DNA of 62,673 nucleotides from an uncultured SAR116 cluster alpha proteobacterium. Lineage in GTDB: Bacteria; Pseudomonadota; Alphaproteobacteria; Puniceispirillales; Marisalimonadaceae. Within the stretch, counting starts at the first letter, position 1; every line of letters begins with the position of its first letter. Positions 9,469-19,222 of the stretch are shown in pieces. The DNA is taken from assembly GCA_902623995.1 (NCBI GenBank), contig CACNWE010000012.1, forward strand, positions 1 to 62,673. The letters run 5' to 3'. The translations under genes were made by a program, and so were the position numbers. The notes below the pieces were generated by a model, which made no database searches, was not told the origin of the DNA, and saw only the letters and a list, made by a program, of their open reading frames with translations.

Positions 9469-10784
9469 TAATTAGTTTGTACAAAATTTAGTAGCTCATC
9501 GTAAGATAATCTAGATATATCTCCACTTTTTCTAAACTTTACATCGTATAACTGATCTTTTATTCCCTTCGGTCCAATTATAATTTGGTATGGCAAACCA
9601 ATCAAATCTGCTCTAGCGAGTTTGGTACCGGCTCTTTCGTCTGTATCATCATATAGAACTTTTAATGAATTTTTATTCATTATTTTATACAAATTTAAAC
9701 AAATTTTTTCACATTCATCATCACCACTTTTTAAATTAATTATGTTATAATCCCAAGGTGTAATTTCTTTAGGCCAAATTATACCTTTATCATCATGATT
9801 TGCTTCGATAACAGCACCTACTAACCTTGATAGACCTACACCATATGAACCCATGAAGACTGGAATATTATTACCTATTGTATCTGATATATTTGCTTTC
9901 ATTGGTAAAGAATACTTTTGTCCAAAATGGAAAATATGACCTACCTCAATACCTCTAGCTTTAATTAAATTATTGTTTACGTCACTAATATTGCTTGGAT
10001 TATGCTTCTCTTCTGTGGCAGCATAAAATGATGTGAATTTATTTACTTCTTCTTGAAGATCATCATTATAATTAATACTTGCAAATGAACCTTCAAAATT
10101 TAGTAATTCTTTTTCTACGTAAACTTCACTTTCTCCAGTATCAGCTATGATAATAAATTCATGACTTAAATCTCCTCCAATAGGTCCAGTGTCAGCTTTC
10201 ATTGGTATTGCTTTTAAACCCATTTTTTTAAATAACTGCATATAAGCCATGAACATTTTATTGTATGAATCAATAGAGCTTTTATAATCAACATCAAATG
10301 AATATGCATCTTTCATCAAAAATTCTCTTCCTCTCATAACTCCAAATCTTGGCCTAAGCTCATCTCTAAATTTCCATTGAATATGAAAAAGATTTAAAGG
10401 TAACTCTTTATAACTTTTTACGTGAGTTCTAAATATTTCAGTGACTAACTCTTCATTAGTTGGACCATATAATAAATTTCTATTATTTCTATCCTTAATA
10501 CGCAGCATTTCTTTACCATAATCTTCATATCTACCAGATTCTTTCCAAATCTCAGCAGATTGAAGCGTAGGCATTAAAATCTCATTAGCGCCCGATTTTA
10601 TCATTTCTTGTCTACAAATTTCTGTGATTTTTTCTAAGACAATTTTACCAAGGGGTAACCAGGAATAAATTCCAGAAGCTGATTGCTGTATCATCCCAGC
10701 TCTTAGCATATAAATATGTGATATAATTTCAGCTTCTTTAGGATTTTCCTTTAAAACAGGAAGAAAAAATCTAGTTAATAACAT
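9468..10784 (-). CDS. proS: Prolyl-tRNA synthetase, short alphaproteobacterial type
   Basis: This class II synthetase charges tRNA-Pro. At 438 residues it is the short form without the editing insertion, as in alphaproteobacteria. Motif 1 region 'GIYSWLPLGKIVLEKI', motif 2 'FRDELRPRFGVMRGREFLMK' and motif 3 'GSYGVGLSRLVGAVIE' are intact, followed by an anticodon-binding domain ('DERAGTKLARADLIGLPYQI'). It is the first gene of the proS-lol-dnaE train and is divergent from hemB. Confidence 0.97.
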   Translation of the reverse strand: MLLTRFFLPVLKENPKEAEIISHIYMLRAGMIQQSASGIYSWLPLGKIVLEKITEICRQEMIKSGANEILMPTLQSAEIWKESGRYEDYGKEMLRIKDRNNRNLLYGPTNEELVTEIFRTHVKSYKELPLNLFHIQWKFRDELRPRFGVMRGREFLMKDAYSFDVDYKSSIDSYNKMFMAYMQLFKKMGLKAIPMKADTGPIGGDLSHEFIIIADTGESEVYVEKELLNFEGSFASINYNDDLQEEVNKFTSFYAATEEKHNPSNISDVNNNLIKARGIEVGHIFHFGQKYSLPMKANISDTIGNNIPVFMGSYGVGLSRLVGAVIEANHDDKGIIWPKEITPWDYNIINLKSGDDECEKICLNLYKIMNKNSLKVLYDDTDERAGTKLARADLIGLPYQIIIGPKGIKDQLYDVKFRKSGDISRLSYDELLNFVQTN

Positions 10785-10893
10785 TATATTTGTTCCCTAA
10801 CAGGCTTATATGTAAATTAAATTAAAACTAATTTGATTGATAGTTTATACCAGTATAAATTACAACTTATGTAATTATTAACAGGACATCAAC

Positions 10894-11922
10894 ATGAAAC
10901 AATGGTCAAATAAACAATTTTCAATAAATAGTTTTCCAAGAGTAAGAATGAGAAGGAATCGTTTGTCAGAATTTTCTAGAAAACTTATATCTGAAAATAA
11001 TTTGTCAGTTAATGATTTAATTTATCCAATTTTTATTACTTATGGCTCAAAAGTTAAAGAAGAAATAAGTTCCATGCCTGGAATTTATAGATATTCTTTA
11101 GATTTACTCCACAAGGAAATTGAATATATTTCTTCCTTAAAAATTTCTGCAATTGCATTATTTCCAAAAATTGAAAATGAATTAAAAACACCAGAGGGTA
11201 AAGAAGCTTTAAATAAAAATAATTTAATATGCAAAGCTATACAGATTTCAAAAAAAGTTAACCCAGATCTTGGTGTAATAACTGATGTTGCACTAGATCC
11301 TTATACAGATCATGGCCATGATGGTATAATTAATAGAGATCAAATAGATAATGACTTAACACTAGAAATTCTTTGCAAACAAGCTGTTGTGCAGGCGGAA
11401 GCCGGATGTGATATTATAGCACCAAGTGATATGATGGATGGAAGAGTTGGAGCTATAAGAGATACTTTAGATGATCATGGTCTTATTAACGTTCAAATAA
11501 TGTCTTATGCTGTTAAATATGCTTCATCATTTTATGGCCCTTTTAGGGATGCGGTAGGCTCAAAGGTCAATTTATCAAAAAAATCAAAAAAAAGTTATCA
11601 AATGGACCCAGCAAATTCAGCTGAGGCATTAAGAGAAGTTAGACTTGATATCAATGAAGGCGCAGACATGATAATAATTAAACCAGGAATGCCTTATTTA
11701 GATATAATTAGTAAAGCAAAAAATGAGTTTAATTACCCTATCATAGCCTATCAAGTATCGGGAGAGTATTCGATGATAAAAGGTGCAATTCAAAATGGCT
11801 GGTTAGATGAAGAAAAGATTATTTTTGAAACTATGATGTGTTTTAAAAGAGCTGGCTGTGATGGAATAATTACTTATTTTGCTCCATTAATTGCGAAAAA
11901 ATTAATTAATAAAACTTTTTAA
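10894..11922 (+). CDS. hemB: Delta-aminolevulinic acid dehydratase (porphobilinogen synthase)
   Basis: HemB condenses two 5-aminolevulinate molecules to porphobilinogen in haem synthesis. The 342 residues include 'DVALDPYTDHGHDG', 'APSDMMDGRVGAIRD', 'YASSFYGPFRDA' and 'IIKPGMPYLDII'. The last two flank the Schiff-base lysines of the family. The Asp-rich form of the metal site, rather than the Cys-rich zinc form, is seen. An AGGA ribosome site lies 8 bases before the ATG. It is divergent from proS and followed 29 bases later by bpt. Confidence 0.97.
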   Translation: MKQWSNKQFSINSFPRVRMRRNRLSEFSRKLISENNLSVNDLIYPIFITYGSKVKEEISSMPGIYRYSLDLLHKEIEYISSLKISAIALFPKIENELKTPEGKEALNKNNLICKAIQISKKVNPDLGVITDVALDPYTDHGHDGIINRDQIDNDLTLEILCKQAVVQAEAGCDIIAPSDMMDGRVGAIRDTLDDHGLINVQIMSYAVKYASSFYGPFRDAVGSKVNLSKKSKKSYQMDPANSAEALREVRLDINEGADMIIIKPGMPYLDIISKAKNEFNYPIIAYQVSGEYSMIKGAIQNGWLDEEKIIFETMMCFKRAGCDGIITYFAPLIAKKLINKTF

Positions 11923-11951
11923 TAATAAGCAAACATGTCGTATTTAAAATT

Positions 11952-12671
11952 ATGATCGATATAAAACCTAAAAGCGTTCTAGAGCAACCTATTTATATGC
12001 TTACAAAAGCAACTCCATGTCCGTATTTATCTGGAAAAGTTGAAAAAAGAATTGCAACAGATATATCTAACAATAAAAATATTTATGAAGATCTTTCATC
12101 TAATGGTTTTAGAAGAGTTGAAAATTGGATGTACAGACCTGTTTGTGACAATTGTAGTGCATGTAAATCTTATAGAGTAGATATACCAAAATTTAAAATA
12201 ACAAAAAGTTTAAAAAGAGTTTCTAAAAACTTTGAAAATTTTAGTTATAAATTATTAAAAAATGTATCAACTAAAGAACATTTTGAAATTTTTAAAAAGT
12301 ATCAATTAGAAAGACACACTGGTGGGTCTATGTCAGATATGGATGAAGATGAATTTGCATCAATGATAGAAACATCACCAATAAAAACTTCCCTTTTGGA
12401 ATTTAGAGATAAATCAAGAAATTTAGTAGGTGCTGTTCTTTTAGATATTGATGAAAAAAATCTATCCGCTGTTTATAGTTTTTTTGACCCAAAATTTACC
12501 AAATTTGGACTAGGAAATTACATGATTATGCAATGCTTATTGTATGGGAAACTTAAAAAATATAAGTATTTGTACCTTGGTTATTATATTGAAGAATTAT
12601 CAAGCATGTCATACAAATCTAGGTTTAAGCCAGGACAAATATTAAATAATAATGAATGGGAAAAGTTTTAA
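11952..12671 (+). CDS. bpt: Aspartate/glutamate leucyltransferase
   Basis: Bpt (ATE1-related) adds leucine to N-terminal Asp/Glu of proteins, marking them for ClpS/ClpAP degradation in the N-end rule pathway. The 239 residues show the N-terminal 'TPCPYLSGKVEKRIATDI' and 'RPVCDNCSACKSYRVDI' cysteine region of the ATE_N domain, and the C-terminal 'SAVYSFFDPKFTKFGLGNY' GNAT-like core with 'LYLGYYIEELSSMSYKSRF'. The length is standard. It converges on ggt with a 2-base gap. Confidence 0.93.
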   Translation: MIDIKPKSVLEQPIYMLTKATPCPYLSGKVEKRIATDISNNKNIYEDLSSNGFRRVENWMYRPVCDNCSACKSYRVDIPKFKITKSLKRVSKNFENFSYKLLKNVSTKEHFEIFKKYQLERHTGGSMSDMDEDEFASMIETSPIKTSLLEFRDKSRNLVGAVLLDIDEKNLSAVYSFFDPKFTKFGLGNYMIMQCLLYGKLKKYKYLYLGYYIEELSSMSYKSRFKPGQILNNNEWEKF

Positions 12672-12673
12672 CT

Positions 12674-14266
12674 TTATCCACCAATAGCTGAACCATCACT
12701 TCTTAAATCAAAGCCTCCTTCTTTCAGACCATTTGGATAACATACCAAAGCACCAGCATGACCCATTATTTCTTCATAGGCTCCTACTTTTTCGACAATA
12801 TGACCCATAGATTTTAAATCATCAAAAGTATCAGAAGAAAAACGTTCTTCAATTTTTAATGAAGTAGTTTCCTCACCCCATGTTTTACCCAAGAGCCATC
12901 TTGGTTCGTTAACAGCATTCTGTAGGTTTAAATTTTGTACAGTATACCTATAAAAAATTGCAGCTTGTGTCTGAGGCTGTCCTTCTCCACCCATAGTCCC
13001 ATATGACATTACCCTACCATCATCGAAATGAGCTAAGGCAGGTTGGATTGTGTGAAATGGTTTCCTACCAGGTAACAAATGATTGTGATTTTTTAGATCA
13101 AGAGAAAAACTAACACCTCTATTTTGCATTGTTATACCAGTATTTGGCAAAACTAAACCTGAACCAAACTCCCAATAAATACTCTGTATAAAACTTACAG
13201 TATTTCCATATTTGTCGGTAGCACCTAACCAAACTGTGTCACCACCAGGATAAGAAGTAGGCCAGGGTGCAGCTCTTTCAAAATTAATTTCCTTAGCTAT
13301 TTTTTTAATAAAATCTTTTTTTAGAAATTCACTAACATGAACTTTCATATATCTTGGATCAGATATATTTTCATCTCTAATCTTAAAAACTGATTTTGTG
13401 ATCTCAACAATTTTATGGATTAGTTCAACATCATCTTTACAATTAATTGATAATTCATCAAGTAATCCTAAAATCAATATAGAGGCTAATCCTTGAGTAG
13501 GGGGTGGTAAATTAAATAATTTAGCATCTTTAATTTTTAATTCTAAAGGATCTACAAAAGTTGCTTTATAATTTTTAAAATCATCTGAATTTAATGGAGA
13601 TCCTAAAACATCTAAATCAGAAATAATTTTACTAAAAACTTCCCCTGAATAGAAGTCTTCTAATCCATTTTTTTTAAGTAAAGAAAAAGTATTTGACAGT
13701 TTTGGAAAAGTTAATCTATCTCCAACATTTGGAATTTTACCATTTTTTAAATAAATATCTTTAAAACCTACAACATCAACAAGCTGATTTAATTTAGATT
13801 TTAAATTATTTCTTAAAGTATTTGTTACGGCAATGCCCTCTTTAGCTGTTTGTTCTGCGTCAAACAAAAGTCTACTAATTGGAATTTTACCTCTTAAATT
13901 TTTAACACTAAAATCATATGCTAGTTTCCAGCCCGCAACAGCACCTGGAACAGTTAAAGTAGATAGTGGTCCTCGAGAAGGAATAGAGTTAAAACCTAGA
14001 TTTTTATAAAATTCTATATTTGCATTATTAGCTGCTGGGCCACACGAATCAATTGCATGAACATTTTTATTTTTGTCATAAATTAACCAAAAATTGTCAC
14101 CCCCCATTGAATTCATGTGCGGATATACAACAGATATCATTGCCGCAGACGCAATTATTGCTTCAATAGCATTACCACCTTCTTTTAATATGTCAGAACC
14201 TGTTTTTGCAGCTAAATGATGAGGAGCAATCATCATATAATTATAAGAAAGCTTTGAAGAAAGCAT
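12674..14266 (-). CDS. ggt: Gamma-glutamyltransferase family protein
   Basis: This Ntn-hydrolase family cleaves gamma-glutamyl bonds (glutathione and related peptides) after self-processing. The 530 residues contain 'GGNAIEAIIASAAMISVVYP', the putative nucleophile Thr344 in 'GGDTVWLGATDKYGN', and 'FGSGLVLPNTGITMQN'. No signal peptide is visible, so it may be cytoplasmic, unlike E. coli Ggt. It follows the TRAP permease by 11 bases and may be expressed with it, possibly processing imported or related compounds. Some relatives are acylases or oxamate amidohydrolases, so the substrate is uncertain. Confidence 0.88.
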   Translation of the reverse strand: MLSSKLSYNYMMIAPHHLAAKTGSDILKEGGNAIEAIIASAAMISVVYPHMNSMGGDNFWLIYDKNKNVHAIDSCGPAANNANIEFYKNLGFNSIPSRGPLSTLTVPGAVAGWKLAYDFSVKNLRGKIPISRLLFDAEQTAKEGIAVTNTLRNNLKSKLNQLVDVVGFKDIYLKNGKIPNVGDRLTFPKLSNTFSLLKKNGLEDFYSGEVFSKIISDLDVLGSPLNSDDFKNYKATFVDPLELKIKDAKLFNLPPPTQGLASILILGLLDELSINCKDDVELIHKIVEITKSVFKIRDENISDPRYMKVHVSEFLKKDFIKKIAKEINFERAAPWPTSYPGGDTVWLGATDKYGNTVSFIQSIYWEFGSGLVLPNTGITMQNRGVSFSLDLKNHNHLLPGRKPFHTIQPALAHFDDGRVMSYGTMGGEGQPQTQAAIFYRYTVQNLNLQNAVNEPRWLLGKTWGEETTSLKIEERFSSDTFDDLKSMGHIVEKVGAYEEIMGHAGALVCYPNGLKEGGFDLRSDGSAIGG

Positions 14267-14277
14267 AATAATGCCTA

Positions 14278-16932
14278 TTAAAAATATAAGGATAAATCAC
14301 GGTGATCAGATTTGCAGCCTGCTAAGAATAAAGCAATATCCCTTGGAATATTTTGCTGTTGTCTTAATCCTATTGTAAACTTTGTATTATCAAGAAATAC
14401 TGACAAGGCGTCGATTACTTTATTATCAATTTTTTTAAGATCACTATATTTTTTTTTATACTCAGAAAAAGATCCATTAAAATCTTTGATAACTTTTTGA
14501 TAATTTACTTTTTTCTTTTTTAAATTCCTAGATACTTTAGAGAGTTTGGATGTAATTTTTGAATTATCAGGTAAACGTGAAATCTTTTTTGAAAAAACCT
14601 TAATTTCATTTGATAAATATTTAGGTTCACTAGTCTCTAATATTTTACTGAATTTTTCAAACTCATCCATAAATTTATAAAAATCTTTTTTTGATATCAG
14701 AATATTAAGCAATGTTATCATTTCGTCATAAGAATTATCCATTGCTCTTCTATATTTGTTTCTACTTAAATTTTCTTCCTTTATTAATTTCTGAAAACTT
14801 TTATAGGTATCAGACCAATTTTCTGGAATACCTCGCTTTTCTTTTTGAATATCATTTTTTAGTTTTTCAATTTCTGAGTTTAGCATTGAAATTTTTTGTT
14901 TATCATTATTATCAAGTCTTGAAATTGCGGTCTTATTAGTTTTAATCAAACTTTCAAATTCTAGAATATTTTTTTCTTTATTTCTTACTATCTTTAAAAG
15001 TGGCAAATAATCTTTTGATTGGTCTTGTATTATTGTATCAATTTCAAATGCTTTGTTTAAGTTTAAAAATCCATCTTCGATTGAACTTATAGAGTTTTTA
15101 ATTATATTCTGATATTTTCTGGACATTGAAGATAAATCTGCTTTAGAAAGACTAATAATTGATGCTTTTGTTAAACTATTTGAATTTAACATATAGTCTT
15201 TCATATATTTTTCTGTACACAATTGTAATTTTGGATTCTTAGGCGGGGGAGACGTTTCTGAGAGAAAATTTAATCTATTAGGTAAATAATTTACTAAAAA
15301 AGGATATGAGCCCACAACTGCTAGAGCTATCAATTGTAGAGTAATAAATGGCACTACACCTTTATACATTTGGATAGTTTTAACTGCCTTTGAAGCAACA
15401 CCTCTTAAATAAAATAGAGCAAAACCAAAAGGAGGAGTTAAAAAAGATGTCTGAATATTTAGACCAATCATGACCCCTAACCATACAGCTGTTATATTTG
15501 CTGACGGATCAGCAAGTAATATAGGAGCAACAATTGGAACTACCACAACTGCAATCTCGATGAAATCTAGAAAAAAGCCCAATATAAAAATAACTAACAT
15601 TACAATTATGAATTTTGACCAAAAACCTCCAGGTAAAGAATTTAAATATTCTTTTACAAGTTCTTCACCTCCAAATGCTCTAAAAGCTGCCGTGAGCATT
15701 GCAGCTCCTAAAAGGATTATAAAAACTAAAGAAGTAGTTTTGGCTGTTTCCATCATAACACCCTGCATAGTATTATTAAATTTAAATAGTCTCCAACTAC
15801 TCCAAATGAGTGCAATTAAAAGTAAAATTGATCCAATAACGCCAATAAATATTCCAATTTTATCTTCAAAGGTATTTATTAATTTAACATTCATAGTATA
15901 ATTACTGACTGCATAAGCTAGTAAAAAAATAGAAATTAAAACTAAAAAAGCTGGATATAATGAAGATTTTAAACCTTCCGTTTGCCTATAGCCAGCCATA
16001 ATTATAGCTCCAGCAGCCCCTATGGCTCCTGCCTGATTTACTGTTGCAATCCCAGTAATGATTGAACCCAAGACTAATATAATTAATGTTAATGGTGGTA
16101 TTAAAATCAACATAACATTTAGCCAGAATTTTTTATCCATTTTACCTTCATATGGAACTGAAGGTGCACTTTTAGGTGAGACAAATGCAAGTACTAAAAT
16201 AAAAAGCATATATATACCCACAAGTAAAATACCAGGAAGAAACGCTCCTAAAAACATTTCTCCTGCACTAGTTGAAGTAACATCAAATATCGAAGGCATC
16301 GATATCTCGCCTGTTGCTTCTTTGTACAAGGCTTTACGCATTGTACCTGCCTGGTCGGATGCTGTTGCAAGTTGATCAGCTAAAATTATGAGAACGATTG
16401 AAGGAGGTATTATTTGTCCTAAAGTTCCTGATGCGGCTATTGTTCCAGTAGCAAGTGGTGCAGAGTATTTATTCCTAAGCATTGCTGGCAAAGATATTAA
16501 TCCCATTGCTACAACAGTTGCACCTACTATTCCAGTGGTTGCAGCTAATAATGCACCTACAAACACAACTGATATACCTAAACCACCTCTTACAGGTCCA
16601 AATAGTTGAGCCATTGTTACAAGTAAATCTTCAGCAATTTTAGATCTTTGAAGCATTAAGCCCATAAAAATAAATAAAGGTATAGCAATTAATGTATCCC
16701 TTTCTACCTCCCAATATACTCCTCTGAGATTAGTGACACCAGCTGACAGCCATTCAGATGGCCCACCAGAGTAAAAATAAGCATCGGCATTATTTTCGAA
16801 TAAATATCCAAAAAATGCAGCTACACCTATGGATATAATAGCGGAACCTGGAAGAGCAAAGGCTACAGGGAAACCTGAACCTAGGGATATTGCCATTAGA
16901 ACTATTAACAATAATAAAAAAATTAATTCCAT
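14278..16932 (-). CDS. dctM: TRAP transporter large permease (DctM family) with long coiled-coil C-terminal extension
   Basis: This is the membrane channel subunit of a tripartite ATP-independent periplasmic transporter driven by the sodium gradient. Residues 1-~560 are hydrophobic with the DctM hallmarks 'GLMLQRSKIAEDLLVTMAQL', 'GTIAASGTLGQIIPPSI' and 'LTPPFGFALFYLRGV'. Typical DctM proteins have ~430 residues; here there are 884. Extra membrane segments are inserted near residues 265-400. From about 570 to the end a charged, Lys/Glu/Ser-rich region with heptad-like Leu/Ile spacing follows, probably a coiled coil. Four bases separate it from dctQ. Confidence 0.93.
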   Translation of the reverse strand: MELIFLLLLIVLMAISLGSGFPVAFALPGSAIISIGVAAFFGYLFENNADAYFYSGGPSEWLSAGVTNLRGVYWEVERDTLIAIPLFIFMGLMLQRSKIAEDLLVTMAQLFGPVRGGLGISVVFVGALLAATTGIVGATVVAMGLISLPAMLRNKYSAPLATGTIAASGTLGQIIPPSIVLIILADQLATASDQAGTMRKALYKEATGEISMPSIFDVTSTSAGEMFLGAFLPGILLVGIYMLFILVLAFVSPKSAPSVPYEGKMDKKFWLNVMLILIPPLTLIILVLGSIITGIATVNQAGAIGAAGAIIMAGYRQTEGLKSSLYPAFLVLISIFLLAYAVSNYTMNVKLINTFEDKIGIFIGVIGSILLLIALIWSSWRLFKFNNTMQGVMMETAKTTSLVFIILLGAAMLTAAFRAFGGEELVKEYLNSLPGGFWSKFIIVMLVIFILGFFLDFIEIAVVVVPIVAPILLADPSANITAVWLGVMIGLNIQTSFLTPPFGFALFYLRGVASKAVKTIQMYKGVVPFITLQLIALAVVGSYPFLVNYLPNRLNFLSETSPPPKNPKLQLCTEKYMKDYMLNSNSLTKASIISLSKADLSSMSRKYQNIIKNSISSIEDGFLNLNKAFEIDTIIQDQSKDYLPLLKIVRNKEKNILEFESLIKTNKTAISRLDNNDKQKISMLNSEIEKLKNDIQKEKRGIPENWSDTYKSFQKLIKEENLSRNKYRRAMDNSYDEMITLLNILISKKDFYKFMDEFEKFSKILETSEPKYLSNEIKVFSKKISRLPDNSKITSKLSKVSRNLKKKKVNYQKVIKDFNGSFSEYKKKYSDLKKIDNKVIDALSVFLDNTKFTIGLRQQQNIPRDIALFLAGCKSDHRDLSLYF

Positions 16933-16935
16933 AAA

Positions 16936-17901
16936 TTAATGACCAATCTGACTTTCAATTATTCTTTTACCTTTTTCGCCATAATAATCTGCTAGCGATT
17001 CAAAAAAGTAACTTATAAATTGAATAAGCATAGTTAAACCAAAAATACCTAAAAACAATGCAAGGTGATATTTGATAAACATACCTACAGTTCCTTGCTG
17101 AGTTATTTCAAAGTTTAATACTGGACTATTAATTATTGATTGTTTTCCATGGAATCCTATAAAAATAATTGTTAAAGATGTAGACACTCCAAGTGTTATT
17201 GAACCAATTGAATTTACAAGACCTTTTGTTTTATCTTTTAGTCCTTGGTATAAAATATCAACCCTTACATGACCTTCATCATAAAGTGTATATGCTGATG
17301 CAAATAAGAACAATCCAGCATACCAATATCTTACAAGATCACCCATAAATGTTTGCTCATATGAAAAAATAAATCTAGTAATCACTATTACAAGTTCACT
17401 TGCAACAATTAATAAAGATAACCACTGAAAACCAAGGGTTCTAGTAAACATACCTATAATAAAACCTATAATAATTAAAGGAACATGAATAAAACTGCCC
17501 ACAAAAACTGGACGAGTGAATTGACTTGTTAATTCCTTACTTAAAAAAAGTTCAAATAGTTTTTCTACTCTTAGGAAAGATATAGTAATATCAACCAAAC
17601 CAACTAAAAAAATAACCCAAAAACAAGATCGAATTATATAAACATTAAAATTATGCAATATTTTGGAGTCAAATCTTAAAGGTTTATTATTAAACTTTGA
17701 CGCTAAAATAAATGATATTATGAAACTAAGTAAGTATACTATTAGTTCAACGCTTGATGTAATCGAAAACTTATTATCGTTCGAAAATATACTTTGAAAA
17801 CCTAAGCTTAGTTGTAAAACATTATTCACTAAAAATGCAAATACTGCTCCGATAATAAACCAACCAAATAATCGATAATAAATATAAATTTTATTTTCCA
17901 T
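16936..17901 (-). CDS. dctQ: TRAP transporter small permease (DctQ family), long form
   Basis: This is the small membrane subunit that pairs with DctM. The DctQ signature 'LYDEGHVRVDILYQGLKD' sits near residue 210 of 321, whereas ordinary DctQ proteins have 160-200 residues. The extra ~130 N-terminal residues hold three or four more hydrophobic segments. Such long forms occur with COG4663/4664-type (mannitol/chloroaromatic or 2-oxo acid) TRAP systems. It lies between dctP (hairpin in the 42-base gap) and dctM (4 bases). Confidence 0.88.
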   Translation of the reverse strand: MENKIYIYYRLFGWFIIGAVFAFLVNNVLQLSLGFQSIFSNDNKFSITSSVELIVYLLSFIISFILASKFNNKPLRFDSKILHNFNVYIIRSCFWVIFLVGLVDITISFLRVEKLFELFLSKELTSQFTRPVFVGSFIHVPLIIIGFIIGMFTRTLGFQWLSLLIVASELVIVITRFIFSYEQTFMGDLVRYWYAGLFLFASAYTLYDEGHVRVDILYQGLKDKTKGLVNSIGSITLGVSTSLTIIFIGFHGKQSIINSPVLNFEITQQGTVGMFIKYHLALFLGIFGLTMLIQFISYFFESLADYYGEKGKRIIESQIGH

Positions 17902-17912
17902 TAAATAAAGTT

Positions 17913-17935
17913 AGGAGCCAGAGAAACTGGCTCCT
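17913..17935 (-). terminator. Hairpin between dctP and dctQ
   Basis: A perfect 9-base-pair GC-rich stem (AGGAGCCAG/CTGGCTCCT) with a five-base loop lies 9 bases after the dctP stop codon and is followed by AACTTTATTT. In this AT-rich genome such a stem stands out. It probably works as a partial terminator or 3'-end stabiliser that makes binding protein more abundant than permease, as in many binding-protein operons. Confidence 0.7.
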
Positions 17936-17943
17936 TTATTGTT

Positions 17944-19044
17944 TTAAGAAAGTCCTAAAACCCTGTTTCTTTGGTTAACGTATGATATTTCAAATTTAGC
18001 CATCATGCCACCGCATTCTTTCATAAAATCTTGATATGCAGTATCAATCTTTTTAGCTAATGCTGAATGGTTTCTAGTTTCTTCAAAAACTTCTGCTGAT
18101 GCTTCTCCAAAAGAATCCCACACATCATCATTAAATGCTCTCACTTTGACACCATGTTCATTAATTAATTTGGCTAAATATTCACCATTTTTAGCACATG
18201 TTTCTTCATACTGAGCAGCATGCTCTTCCATTGAAGCAGCTGTTATAAGAGCTTTTTCATTATCAGTTAATTTTCCCCAAAAACTTCCATTAAAAGCCAT
18301 AGCTAAGCAAGAACCAGGCTCATGCATACCACCTGTGTAGTAATATTTTGCCGCTTCATAGAATTTTAAGAAATAATCATTGTAAGGACCAACCCATTCA
18401 GTAGCATCAATAGAGCCTGAAACAAGGTTTTCATAAATTTGACCTCCAGGTAAAGATACAGGAGAAGCTCCAAGTTTAGACATAACAGTGCCACCTAATC
18501 CTGGAATTCTCATTTTTAAGCCCTTTAAATCTTCGCTAGAATTTATTTCTTTGTTGAACCATCCACCAGCTTGTGTACCAGTTCCACCACATGGAAGAGC
18601 TTTAAGGCCAAACTCACCTGACATTTCGTCCCAAAGTTCTTGACCTCCACCAAACTTAATCCAAGCATTCCACTCAACAGTTGTCATCCCAAATGGAACT
18701 GATGTAAAATATGCAAAACCTGGATGTTTACCTTTCCAATAATAATCAGCAGCGATATAAGCTTCAGAGTTTCCAGATGCAACTTCATCAAAAACATCAA
18801 ATGCTCCAACTTTTTCACCTGCAGCGAAATAATTCACCTTTAACTTACCCTTAGATAGCTCAGTAATCCTAGCTGATAATCTTTGTGCAGATAAACCTAA
18901 ACCCGGAAAATCTCTTGGCCAAGTTGATACAATGTTAATCTCTTTATGACCTCCTGCTATTGCAGGAGCTGATAATGTAGAAGCTCCAGCAACACCTGCA
19001 ACAACGCCTACACCTGCTTTACTAATAAAATCTCTACGTTTCAT
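17944..19044 (-). CDS. dctP: TRAP transporter substrate-binding protein (2-oxo acid/mannitol-chloroaromatic type)
   Basis: This periplasmic receptor delivers substrate to DctQM. It begins with a twin-arginine signal ('MKRRDFISKAGVGVVAG', cleavage after APAIA). The mature part has the COG4663 features 'IVSTWPRDFPGLG', 'MRIPGLGGTVM' and 'DATEWVGPYNDY'. In the TakP family the Arg and Trp of these last two motifs hold a 2-oxo acid carboxylate, so pyruvate, lactate or a related acid is a likely substrate. A strong ribosome site (GGGAGG) precedes the ATG. Confidence 0.93.
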   Translation of the reverse strand: MKRRDFISKAGVGVVAGVAGASTLSAPAIAGGHKEINIVSTWPRDFPGLGLSAQRLSARITELSKGKLKVNYFAAGEKVGAFDVFDEVASGNSEAYIAADYYWKGKHPGFAYFTSVPFGMTTVEWNAWIKFGGGQELWDEMSGEFGLKALPCGGTGTQAGGWFNKEINSSEDLKGLKMRIPGLGGTVMSKLGASPVSLPGGQIYENLVSGSIDATEWVGPYNDYFLKFYEAAKYYYTGGMHEPGSCLAMAFNGSFWGKLTDNEKALITAASMEEHAAQYEETCAKNGEYLAKLINEHGVKVRAFNDDVWDSFGEASAEVFEETRNHSALAKKIDTAYQDFMKECGGMMAKFEISYVNQRNRVLGLS

Positions 19045-19089
19045 AAAACGCCTCCCTATATTTTATATTGTTATTTAAGAATAGAATAT

Positions 19090-19112
19090 ATTTGTATCAT
19101 TAGTACACAAAT
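19090..19112. promoter_or_regulatory. Candidate operator upstream of the TRAP operon
   Basis: A dyad ATTTGT-N11-ACAAAT lies 46 bases before the dctP start, in the 178-base gap to parC. The inner TTGT/ACAA halves resemble GntR-type operators. No regulator gene lies nearby, and in AT-rich DNA such dyads can occur by chance. Confidence 0.3.
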
Positions 19113-19222
19113 TTAAAATTAATTTAAAGAATTTTATTTAATTATTTAAAATTAAATTTTCTTAAATAAATATGCATAAATATTGATCAATCTTTAATTG
19201 ATATAATTTGTGAAAGTAAATT

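Noticed and set aside
15470..15901. 143-codon open frame on the plus strand inside the TRAP permease gene, with similar ones at 16058-16375 and 16388-16609
   Set aside because: They are antisense to a well-conserved membrane protein, lack ribosome sites and have composition typical of the complement of hydrophobic codons.
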